Source of the DNA: Chitinispirillaceae bacterium
GTDB taxonomy: Bacteria > Fibrobacterota > Chitinivibrionia > Chitinivibrionales > Chitinispirillaceae
Reading direction: 5' to 3'
Length of the DNA stretch: 33,625 bases
Assembly (NCBI GenBank): GCA_016929595.1
Contig: JAFGIN010000146.1
Span: 1-33,625 of the forward strand
Shown: in pieces, positions 26,622 to 33,625 of the stretch
Layout of the letters: every line of letters begins with the position of its first letter
How positions within the stretch are numbered: position 1 is the stretch's first letter
Made by a program: the position numbers and the translations under genes
The notes under the pieces: generated by a model
Seen by the model: the letters and a program-made list of their open reading frames with translations, nothing else
Databases searched by the model: none
What the model was told of the DNA's origin: nothing

Positions 26622-27986
26622 ATGGATCTTCAACAGTTACGGCAGGCAGTTGAAATTTCGCCGGATAATGCACCGCTGCTGGTTCTTCTGGGAAATGCCT
26701 GTATCGAGGCATGGAATCTTGAGGAGGCACAGAATATTTTCCAGCGGGCGATAACTCTTGACTCGTCAATTACTGATGCCCATATCGGACTTGCTGCTGT
26801 ATTTTTGCGCAAGGGAATGTTAGACGATGCTTTCAAGGTGTTCGGGACTATCGACACTTCAGGATCACTGTCAGGCAGAGGGCATTTGGTGTACGCTCAG
26901 ATTCTTGTAAAGCTTGGACGGACTGATGACGCAGAGAAACATTATGATGAAGCTCTTCGTATGGATTCACAGACAAAGGATGAAGAGATCGAACGTGCTC
27001 TGTCAAAAACCGGCAGACACAAGTCCGCTGATACCGATGCTCCTTTAAAAAACTACTCAATGACCCATGAAACAAATGATACCGATATCAATCATTTACT
27101 CTCATCCATCGAAGAAAAGAGCAGGGCTGAAAATACTATTACATTTAAAGATGTTGGTGGGATGACTGAGATAAAAGAGCAGATTCGTATGAAAATTCTT
27201 TATCCAATTCAGAATCAGTCACTTTTTGAAGCGTATGGTAAAAAAGCGGGTGGCGGCGTACTGCTATATGGACCACCGGGATGTGGCAAGACACTGATCA
27301 GCAGGGCCGTGGCAGGTGAAATAAAAGCATCATTTTTCAATATCGGAATTCATGAAATCCTGGATATGTATATTGGTAACAGCGAAAAAAATCTTCATGA
27401 ACTTTTTGAAAACGCCCGTTCGAAGGTCCCTTCGGTACTGTTTGTTGATGAGGTCGATGCACTGGCATCAGATCGTAACTATCTCAAAATGAGTGCAGGG
27501 CGAACACTTATCAATCAATTCCTCTCTGAACTCGATGGAGTGACGACTGATAACAGTAACCTTCTTGTAATGGCAGCAACCAATGCTCCCTGGCATGTGG
27601 ATCCAGCGTTTAAAAGACCGGGGCGTTTTGACAGAGTAATTTTTGTACCACCGCCAGATCTGGAAGCACGTAAAGCGATACTTGAAATCCATCTTAAAAA
27701 CAAACCATCAGAAAAACTTGATATAAGTTTGATCGCACAAAAAACTGACGGGTTTTCTGGTGCTGATATACGTGCACTCATCGATACCGCATCAGAAATT
27801 GTTCTTGAAAAGGCTATGAAAAAAGGTACGGTGATACCTCTGACAAATGCAGATATTGTTTCGGCAATGAAAAAAACAAAGCAATCGATAAAAGCCTGGT
27901 TTGAAAGTGCTAAAAATTATGCCCTGTTTGCTAACCAGGGCGGGTTCTATGATGATCTTCTCCCATATGTAGGAATAAAAAAATGA
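26622..27986 (+). CDS. TPR-AAA ATPase, single AAA module without protease domain
   Basis: 454 residues. Residues 1-130 hold about three TPR units (LLVLLGNACIEAWNLEEAQNI, HIGLAAVFLRKGMLDDAFKV, YAQILVKLGRTDDAEKHYDEAL). After a charged linker, an AAA module starts near TFKDVGGMTEIKEQI: Walker A GPPGCGKT (217-224), pore loop around DMYIGNSEKN (Tyr250), Walker B VLFVDE (272-277), sensor 1 AATN, and second-region-of-homology RPGRFDR (332-338). The helical lid follows (DGFSGADIRALIDTA). It belongs to the classical AAA clade with p97, FtsH and spastin, and has no HEXXH or second ring. It likely remodels or unfolds proteins recruited by the TPRs. The stop overlaps the start of the TPR-membrane gene. 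Confidence 0.95.
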   Translation: MDLQQLRQAVEISPDNAPLLVLLGNACIEAWNLEEAQNIFQRAITLDSSITDAHIGLAAVFLRKGMLDDAFKVFGTIDTSGSLSGRGHLVYAQILVKLGRTDDAEKHYDEALRMDSQTKDEEIERALSKTGRHKSADTDAPLKNYSMTHETNDTDINHLLSSIEEKSRAENTITFKDVGGMTEIKEQIRMKILYPIQNQSLFEAYGKKAGGGVLLYGPPGCGKTLISRAVAGEIKASFFNIGIHEILDMYIGNSEKNLHELFENARSKVPSVLFVDEVDALASDRNYLKMSAGRTLINQFLSELDGVTTDNSNLLVMAATNAPWHVDPAFKRPGRFDRVIFVPPPDLEARKAILEIHLKNKPSEKLDISLIAQKTDGFSGADIRALIDTASEIVLEKAMKKGTVIPLTNADIVSAMKKTKQSIKAWFESAKNYALFANQGGFYDDLLPYVGIKK

Positions 27987-29251
27987 ATTACCATGAACAG
28001 TCTGAAGAAATTCTTCAGCGTGCACTCATTCTACTGAATCAACATAACTATGAACAGGCCAGGGTGTTTGCAGAACAGGCTGCAGCACAAAACCCCGATA
28101 ACTCCCGTTCGCTCTACGTTCTTGCACTTGTGTACTCACACTTTGAAAAGGAGCTTCCAAAGGCTCTTGATACAATAGAGAGGGCAGTCTCTCTTGATCC
28201 TATGGAAAGCACGTATCTGTGCCTGAAAGCATTTATTTTCAGTAAAATCGGTCGTTACGCAGCTGCGTTAACGACGGCAGATTCAGCCTTGTCAATAAGT
28301 CCGGATTCATCAGAGTGTTTTCTGGAAAAGGGGCGGGCTCTTATGGGTATGCAGCGATGGCGTGATGCGGAAACAGCGTTTCATGATGCATTGGCGATAG
28401 ACCCGGATGATATCAACGCTGGAAATATGTTGACAATCGTTCTTCAGATGCAACAGCGGGGTGAAGAATCAAACTTGCACGCGGAATCGATGCTTCAGAA
28501 AGATCCGCAGAATGCATATTCACATGCCAATGCCGGATGGACCGCATTACGGGAAAGTAATCTTATCAAAGCTCGTGAACACTTCCTTGAAGCACTTCGG
28601 CTGGAATCGGGGCTTGAGAGTGCCCGCCTGGGAATAATAGAAACATTCAAAGCTCAGTCGCCACTGTATCGCGGATATTTGAAATATGTCTTTTTTATGA
28701 GCCGCTTCAGTGGCAAAAACGGCATTATGATCATCGTGGGGTTTTATATCGCATACCGCATCCTCTATCGCATACTCTCGGGTGCCAATCAGTTTCTTGC
28801 GACAACACTCGCTATTGCTTACCTGACATTCGCATTATGGAGCTGGGTTGCGCGGGGGGTGGGAAATTTTATGCTGCTGATGAATTCGTTTGCACGTAGT
28901 GCTTTGACAAAAGCAGAAAAGATCGAGGCCGCGGTTGTCGGTGGTAATGTGATTGTCGGGCTGCCGTTATTGATTTCGGGGATCACATTTGATATACCGG
29001 CACTGTTCATGGGCGGGGTTTCGATGATCTGGAGTGCGTTCCCATTTTCGATAAGTTTTACTAATGAGAATAAGACAGGGCGGTTTGTTTATGGCGCTGC
29101 CGGTGTAACAATTTTGATCGCTGGTTTGTTTATTGTTTTAGCAGGAACAAACATAGTCCAGTTTAAGCCGCCTCAGGCGGTCATTTCTCTTGTGTATATC
29201 ATCTCGATCGGTGTGATCTGGATGGGTTCTTTCGGTGTGTTGCGTAAATAG
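27983..29251 (+). CDS. TPR-membrane protein partner of the AAA ATPase
   Basis: 422 residues. Residues 1-225 contain about six TPR units (ALILLNQHNYEQARVFAEQAA, YVLALVYSHFEKELPKALDTI, LKAFIFSKIGRYAAALTTADSAL, LEKGRALMGMQRWRDAETAF, NAGWTALRESNLIKAREHFLEAL). After SPLYRGYLKYVFFMSRFSGK come six predicted membrane segments (about 247-266, 273-300, 318-336, 341-360, 369-388, 398-420). The protein has no signal peptide, so the TPRs should be cytoplasmic, facing the ATPase. The ATGA overlap with the AAA gene indicates coupled synthesis and a joint role. I know of similar TPR-plus-membrane proteins beside AAA genes in other bacteria but not of a studied function. Confidence 0.92.
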   Translation: MNYHEQSEEILQRALILLNQHNYEQARVFAEQAAAQNPDNSRSLYVLALVYSHFEKELPKALDTIERAVSLDPMESTYLCLKAFIFSKIGRYAAALTTADSALSISPDSSECFLEKGRALMGMQRWRDAETAFHDALAIDPDDINAGNMLTIVLQMQQRGEESNLHAESMLQKDPQNAYSHANAGWTALRESNLIKAREHFLEALRLESGLESARLGIIETFKAQSPLYRGYLKYVFFMSRFSGKNGIMIIVGFYIAYRILYRILSGANQFLATTLAIAYLTFALWSWVARGVGNFMLLMNSFARSALTKAEKIEAAVVGGNVIVGLPLLISGITFDIPALFMGGVSMIWSAFPFSISFTNENKTGRFVYGAAGVTILIAGLFIVLAGTNIVQFKPPQAVISLVYIISIGVIWMGSFGVLRK

Positions 29252-29264
29252 GTCGATCTATGTA

Positions 29265-30695
29265 TCAATTGTTTTTTATCCGGCAAAAATTCCCTGTACT
29301 GTCAAATTGCACCGCGGTCTGCCTGAATGCTTCAGAAGACAATTGATTGAGCAGGCTGACAGCATTTTTTTGAGTGTCAATCATCGGAACGCCATCACTA
29401 TCAAAAACAAGAGGGGTAACAGCCGCTTTTGTGCAGACACCGTTTGATGCGAGTTGTACGCGTAAAATCGCACTATACTTCAGAGATCCTTCTGTGGAGA
29501 ATGATTTGTAGCTGCAGAAGTTGCCAAGACTGTAGGCTATAAGACGTCCTTTATAGATTTCCATTGCCCTGAGTACATGCGGTCCATGTCCAAGAACAAG
29601 ATCGGCTCCGGCATCAACCGCAGTGCGGGCAAATTGAAATGAATTTCCCCTGTTCTCTCCATGGTAAAATTCAACGGTATCCCTTATTTTTAAAGCATTA
29701 TTACCTTCTGCACCACCGTGAAAAGAGACGATGACAATGTCGTTTGACTTGTCAAGATGATGGATTAACTTTTTAACATTGTCGGTATTTTGAATAACAA
29801 ACGCGGCTTCCTGGGTTGAGTAGGCAACCATACAGATTTTCAATCCGTTTTTCTCCCAGAACGCAATCTTTCCTGTGCGTCCGCTATGAAGAATTCCGCT
29901 GGAATCGAGTGCCCCCATGGTCTGATAAATACCATGAGTCTTAAAATCGTTTGCGTGATTATTTGCAGTGCTTAAAACAGAAAAACCAACCTCTGCAAGT
30001 GCTTTTGAGTAGGAGGTGGGTACTCTGAAAATAAATATTCCACCACCTTTTTTCTGTGCTTTCATGCTTCCACCACTATTACTGAGTACTGTTTCAAGAT
30101 TACCAAAAGTAATATCTGCCTTTAAATGGGTGTTGACATTTTTAAAGATGGACAAAGGTCCATTGGGTGGAAGTGCCGCATGCTCAACTGGCCAGGCTCG
30201 TCCCATCTGTATATCACCAACTGCTACGACATCTATAGTACGAGCACCCGATGGAAGGGTGTCGATCTGTTTTGATGAAAAATGTTCCAGAGTATCAATA
30301 AGTTTCTGAGCTGCGAGACGATCCTCTGCCATTCTGAGATTTATTGCCAGATCTGGCATCTTTGGATTAAGAATCTTAATGCGGTTCCAGAGTGTATACA
30401 CGTTCTGCCAGTTTTCTGTAAGATAATAAGCCCATCCGGCTTCCCACAAGGCCGGAATATACGATGAATCTGCAATTACTGCGCTGTCGAGATAGGGAAG
30501 TGCTTTTAAAGTGTTCTTGGTTTTAAGATAGGGGATAGCAAGGTTAACCATCTGTTTTGCCTTAACAGTATTACGAGACGACGATACTTTTTGAGGACTT
30601 TTCTGCTGGGCGAACGTTGAAAAAAGAGGAAGCAGTATAACGTAAATAGTAATTATAGCTTTTTTTACGGGATTTTTTTTTAAGATAGAGGGCAT
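29265..30695 (-). CDS. CapA/PGA_cap metallophosphatase-like secreted protein with TPR-like N-terminus
   Basis: 476 residues. A signal peptide (to about SFTFA, residue 29) precedes a helical TPR-like region (about 42-135; ALPYLDSAVIADSSYIPALWEAGWAYY). From residue 153 it follows the CapA fold: VVAVGDIQMG (Asp161), FGNLETVLS (Asn199, Glu201), LSTANNHANDF (Asn246, His247), VSFHGGAEGN (His326) and VLGHGPHVLRAMEIYKGRLIAYSLGNF (His370, His373). CapA relatives act in capsule or poly-gamma-glutamate export or as metallophosphatases; the substrate here is unknown and no pgs genes are present. It is convergent with the TPR-membrane gene, 13 bp between stops. No clear Shine-Dalgarno precedes the ATG. 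Confidence 0.93.
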   Translation of the reverse strand: MPSILKKNPVKKAIITIYVILLPLFSTFAQQKSPQKVSSSRNTVKAKQMVNLAIPYLKTKNTLKALPYLDSAVIADSSYIPALWEAGWAYYLTENWQNVYTLWNRIKILNPKMPDLAINLRMAEDRLAAQKLIDTLEHFSSKQIDTLPSGARTIDVVAVGDIQMGRAWPVEHAALPPNGPLSIFKNVNTHLKADITFGNLETVLSNSGGSMKAQKKGGGIFIFRVPTSYSKALAEVGFSVLSTANNHANDFKTHGIYQTMGALDSSGILHSGRTGKIAFWEKNGLKICMVAYSTQEAAFVIQNTDNVKKLIHHLDKSNDIVIVSFHGGAEGNNALKIRDTVEFYHGENRGNSFQFARTAVDAGADLVLGHGPHVLRAMEIYKGRLIAYSLGNFCSYKSFSTEGSLKYSAILRVQLASNGVCTKAAVTPLVFDSDGVPMIDTQKNAVSLLNQLSSEAFRQTAVQFDSTGNFCRIKNN

Positions 30696-31217
30696 TTTCG
30701 ACTTGTCTCACAATTCTTTTTTCATGGAACATAACGGTTATTTGCTGATAATGGCGTGCTAAGGAACATATAGATAAATATAACACTCCGGAGGCTTGGG
30801 AGGAATGAGGAATGAATGGGGGAGTGGGGACAAGAAGCTATAAGATAGAGGGTGGAAGAGAGTGGTGATACCTGAACATCTTCTTCATATACGCCCCGAA
30901 TGGGGTTGGAATTAACAGCCTGAGCCGGATTTTACCGGAGGCTCGGGTGGGCGGCATAAACGCAAAGAATTTGGTAGTGTAGTGATTTAATCAAATCCCT
31001 TTGTGCGCGCGCTATAAATCTTTCATCCTTTAACTCCATAAATTGTTCGCATCATATTTGAAAGTCGAATAAAAAACATCAAATTCCAAATGACACATCA
31101 TAATAATATACGTTGAATTTTAATACCACATATTCTTCTAAACAGCTTTTTTTTACTCATACTCATATTTTATACGTATATTATAAATAAATTATAACAA
31201 ATAAAGTGTCTATACTT
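30696..31217. other. Divergent spacer with GC-rich structured segment
   Basis: 522 bp without a gene. A purine-rich stretch (30788-30860) resembles the tract at 25661. At 30888-30965 a GC-rich island has two hairpins: CCCC-GAAT-GGGG, and GAGCC closing with GGCTC around CCGG-containing arms, followed by GGTGGGCGGC. The remaining 200 bases before the protease gene are very AT-rich with several TATA-like words. The structured island could be a leader element, small RNA or dispersed repeat; it does not match a riboswitch class I know. Confidence 0.55.
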
Positions 31218-32789
31218 ATGATTTCAAGGAATAAAGTAGTTAGATCGATCTTCTTTTTACTGCAAGTATTCATAATCTCTATATCTGCTGAGCTCACCGG
31301 ACCGACTACAAACCTGCCCCCCTCTATTGACAATTCAATCCACAAGGCATTCCGTCCAATCTTCAATCAAGCTGGAACCAGTTGTTCACAGGCCACTGCA
31401 GTTGGATATATCTACACTTATGAAATCAATTGCCAAAGAGGGTTATCAGCAGATATTCCTCAAAATCAATACCCCTATGATTTTATCTTTAATTTTCTTA
31501 ACAGGGGTAAGAGTGCACAAAGTACTGACCCCAGGATGGGATGGGAGTTAATACGGGATATCGGCATACCTTCTGTGACTGACTATGGTGGATTTGGGCT
31601 TGGAAAGTATTCCCAATGGATTAGTGGCTACCCTATATATTTAAAAGGGATGGAAAACCGTCTCAAAGAGGTTTTTAACATAAAAATTTGCAGCACAAAA
31701 GATCTGCTTACCACAAAACAATGGCTTTTTGATCATGGTAATGGTTCTACAACAGGCGGTTGTCTTGAGTTTTCAGGATCTGTTCACGATATGCAAATAG
31801 TGACACTTCCAGATTCCTCTCTCGATTACAATAAAGCTATCGTAAAGTTCGGAAAGACTGGTGGCCATACCATGGCTATTGTTGGCTATAACGATTCTGT
31901 CCGGTATGACTATAACAATGATGGTAGATTTACCAACGACATCGATATAAACAATGACGGGATTGTTGATATTAAAGATTGGGAGATCGGGGCGATGCTC
32001 ATGGTAAACAGTTGGGGGCTGTCCTGGGGCGATAATGGAAGAGCATACGTAATGTACAAACTGTTACTCGACAGTGCTTCACATGGTGGAATATGGGGAC
32101 CCTATCTCGGAGGAATCAGGTTGTACGATGAACCAATCATCAAACCTTCTATTGCTATTAAATTTTCAATTTCACATCCAGAAAGAAGCAAAATAAAAAT
32201 AGTTGCAGGTAGTTCAACAGATACTGTGTCGTTGACAAAAGCCAAAACAATATCTCTGTCATCAATTATTTATTTTTCTGGAGGTCCCTTCCCAATGCAG
32301 GGAATAAATAATGAACCGCTTGAATTTGGTCTGGATTGCAGTAAGTTACTTATTGATCCCGAAGGCTCAACCAGAGCTTTTTATCTTAGTGTCTACGCAG
32401 GAGACAAAAGAGGTATATTGCATAAAATTTCCTTAATGGATTATACCAGTACCCCATTTACTGAATACCTTTACCCACATGAAAATGTCATTCTTGATAG
32501 TGGAACAACTTACTTTAAAATAATCAGACCAGAATCAGCACAATCTATTTCTAAACGTTCTAAACCTCCAGCAACCCATAATATTTCTTCCAGTTTTCAG
32601 ATTAAAAATGGAATCATTACTGTTTTAAATTACAATAATTTCATGAAAGTTGTCTCTCTTGATGGTAAAACTGTCATGTCATTATTACATGTCAAAAACA
32701 AATCAACAATTGATATTTCCAGATTCAAAAATGGTATCTATTTTTTAGTGTATCAGCATGGATGTCTGAAATTGCCTGTAAAAATGTAG
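31218..32789 (+). CDS. Secreted papain-like (C1A) cysteine protease with calcium-loop insert and type IX-like sorting domain
   Basis: 523 residues from the ATG at 31218 (a GTG four codons upstream is in frame). A signal peptide ends near residue 24. The catalytic residues are Gln51 and Cys56 in FNQAGTSCSQATAVGY, His217 in GGHTMAIVGY, and Asn264 in VNSWGLSWGDNG. There is no long propeptide, with the core starting close to residue 40. Between His and Asn lies an insert DYNNDGRFTNDIDINNDG plus IVDIKDW, with two EF-hand/dockerin-like loops. Residues about 310-450 form an unassigned beta-rich region, and the last 65-70 (FQIKNGIITV ... SLDGKTV ... IDISRFKNGIYFLVYQ ... LKLPVKM) resemble a Por sorting domain. 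It is probably exported and cell-surface or secreted. Confidence 0.9.
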   Translation: MISRNKVVRSIFFLLQVFIISISAELTGPTTNLPPSIDNSIHKAFRPIFNQAGTSCSQATAVGYIYTYEINCQRGLSADIPQNQYPYDFIFNFLNRGKSAQSTDPRMGWELIRDIGIPSVTDYGGFGLGKYSQWISGYPIYLKGMENRLKEVFNIKICSTKDLLTTKQWLFDHGNGSTTGGCLEFSGSVHDMQIVTLPDSSLDYNKAIVKFGKTGGHTMAIVGYNDSVRYDYNNDGRFTNDIDINNDGIVDIKDWEIGAMLMVNSWGLSWGDNGRAYVMYKLLLDSASHGGIWGPYLGGIRLYDEPIIKPSIAIKFSISHPERSKIKIVAGSSTDTVSLTKAKTISLSSIIYFSGGPFPMQGINNEPLEFGLDCSKLLIDPEGSTRAFYLSVYAGDKRGILHKISLMDYTSTPFTEYLYPHENVILDSGTTYFKIIRPESAQSISKRSKPPATHNISSSFQIKNGIITVLNYNNFMKVVSLDGKTVMSLLHVKNKSTIDISRFKNGIYFLVYQHGCLKLPVKM

Positions 32790-33625
32790 TACTCTAAATC
32801 GAAGAATCGGGGCAAGAAGCAGCACAGCGATAAAAATGTCCACTGGCGGAAAAATGAGACAAATATCTCTATATGTGCTACTGCCGGTATTCTGATATAT
32901 CATAACCTGCAGCAAGCAGATCGGTTTTGAAAAAAGGCCTCTAAGTGTGGCTTCACGGAACTTTCGATGTATCGCTACACTCGCTGGCCCTCACTAAATC
33001 GCCTCGGCGTCCATATAAAAACAAGCCTCGTCAGAAAGATTTGTGGGTAGATTCCGGTAAAGGAAGGTTCCCAAGCGTATTATATAGAGCATATTTTAGC
33101 GTATTATATTGACGAAAACCATACGATTAACGAAAATTCCGTTTCCATTATTACTATTTCTATAAATACTTGATCCCTACAGGATCAGGAAAAAAAATCA
33201 GTATATTTACATAAGACGATCAGAGAGTAGCTTTGTAACTACACACAAATTTCTCAGAAGAGTCTTATGTATATACTATTTAAAAAATCACTACTTGTGG
33301 ATTTCAAAAGAAGAAGAGACTTTGGGTAAAGGGGAGTTAAGAGTTTTTGGACTGCAAAGCAGAAGAGTGTGGGGTAGGCAGGGTGTTGCGACGCCGGGAG
33401 ATCTGCGAACCCACACTTAGAGGCATTGAATATCGCCATTTGTGTTCTCATCATATCGCAGGGGGTACGTTACAACGTACCCCCTGTTTGTTTACCCATC
33501 AATCGCATTTATTTCTATAATCCGACCGTAACCTTCCGATTATTCTATAATTGAGACTCACCTAAAATCGCCGATTTGTTTTCAAAAATTACACAATTTT
33601 CTGAAAAAAACTGGATTCTTTACAA
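32790..33625. other. Terminal spacer without a convincing gene
   Basis: 836 bp to the right edge. Short open frames exist (for example 33254-33454 minus) but overlap repeat-like and structured DNA and have no recognisable motif. The 32938-33010 part (CTAAGTGTGGCTTCACGG ... GCCTCGGCGTCC) is GC-rich and may be a dispersed repeat. AGCGTATTATAT occurs twice, 24 bp apart, at 33074 and 33098. GTGTGGG (33367-33373) can pair with CCCACAC (33410-33416). A strong terminator follows at 33459. The last 100 bases are AT-rich and could hold a promoter for a gene beyond the window. Confidence 0.55.
33459..33493 (+). terminator. Strong intrinsic terminator with no obvious gene before it
   Basis: CAGGGGGTACGTT (33459-33471) and AACGTACCCCCTG (33474-33486) are perfect complements, 13 bp, around AC, followed by TTTGTTT on the plus strand. 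On the minus strand no T-run follows, so it acts on a plus-strand transcript. The nearest plus-strand gene ends at 32789, 670 bp upstream. Confidence 0.85.

Noticed and set aside
30955-30975. ACGCAAAG word suggesting a cyclic-di-GMP riboswitch
   Set aside because: The other conserved parts of that aptamer are absent upstream, so the word alone is chance.
33254-33454. 66-residue minus-strand frame near the right edge
   Set aside because: It lies over the structured region before the orphan terminator and has no motif or ribosome site.

Overview
The window reads as a chromosomal segment of a Gram-negative bacterium, most likely from the FCB side of the tree (Bacteroidota / Fibrobacterota / Chitinispirillota-like). 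The clues are a TonB-dependent receptor followed by a DUF4249-type lipoprotein, a secreted papain-like protease whose last 65-70 residues look like a type IX secretion (Por) sorting domain, many start codons with weak or no Shine-Dalgarno sequence, and moderate to low G+C with AT-rich spacers. This placement is inference. There are no rRNA or tRNA genes, CRISPR arrays, transposases or phage genes. The left edge is a run of a telomere-like hexamer.

Layout. 1-3.8 kb, minus strand: polytopic membrane protein, HtpX protease, strong terminator, radical SAM/SPASM protein. 3.8-5.0 kb: long spacer without a convincing gene. 5.0-10.6 kb, plus strand: TonB-dependent receptor, DUF4249-like lipoprotein and an unknown secreted protein. 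10.6-11.4 kb: spacer with a five-copy 25/26-bp tandem repeat. 11.4-16.9 kb, minus strand: hybrid histidine kinase, DegT-type aminotransferase, NAD-dependent DNA ligase. 17.1-19.5 kb, plus strand: LipM-type octanoyltransferase, a stand-alone STN-like small protein, a small outer-membrane-type protein and an MTH1-like Nudix hydrolase. 19.6-20.4 kb: bidirectional terminator and an exported Mn-type superoxide dismutase (minus). 20.7-22.6 kb, plus strand: glycosyltransferase and methyltransferase with overlapping genes behind a good sigma70-like promoter. 22.6-25.6 kb, minus strand: DtxR-FeoA regulator and FeoB. 25.66-25.78 kb: pure-purine tract. 25.9-29.3 kb, plus strand: exported glutathione peroxidase, TPR-AAA ATPase and TPR-membrane protein. 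29.3-30.7 kb, minus strand: CapA-like protein. 31.2-32.8 kb, plus strand: secreted cysteine protease. The last 0.8 kb has no convincing gene but carries an orphan terminator.

Themes. Iron and oxidative stress recur: FeoB with a DtxR-FeoA regulator and two matching palindromic operator candidates, plus signal-peptide-bearing SOD and glutathione peroxidase and an MTH1-type nucleotide-pool sanitiser. The best candidate for an undescribed system is the translationally overlapping pair at 26.6-29.3 kb: a TPR-AAA ATPase lacking any protease domain and a TPR protein with six predicted membrane segments, which I read as a two-component membrane-linked remodelling machine.
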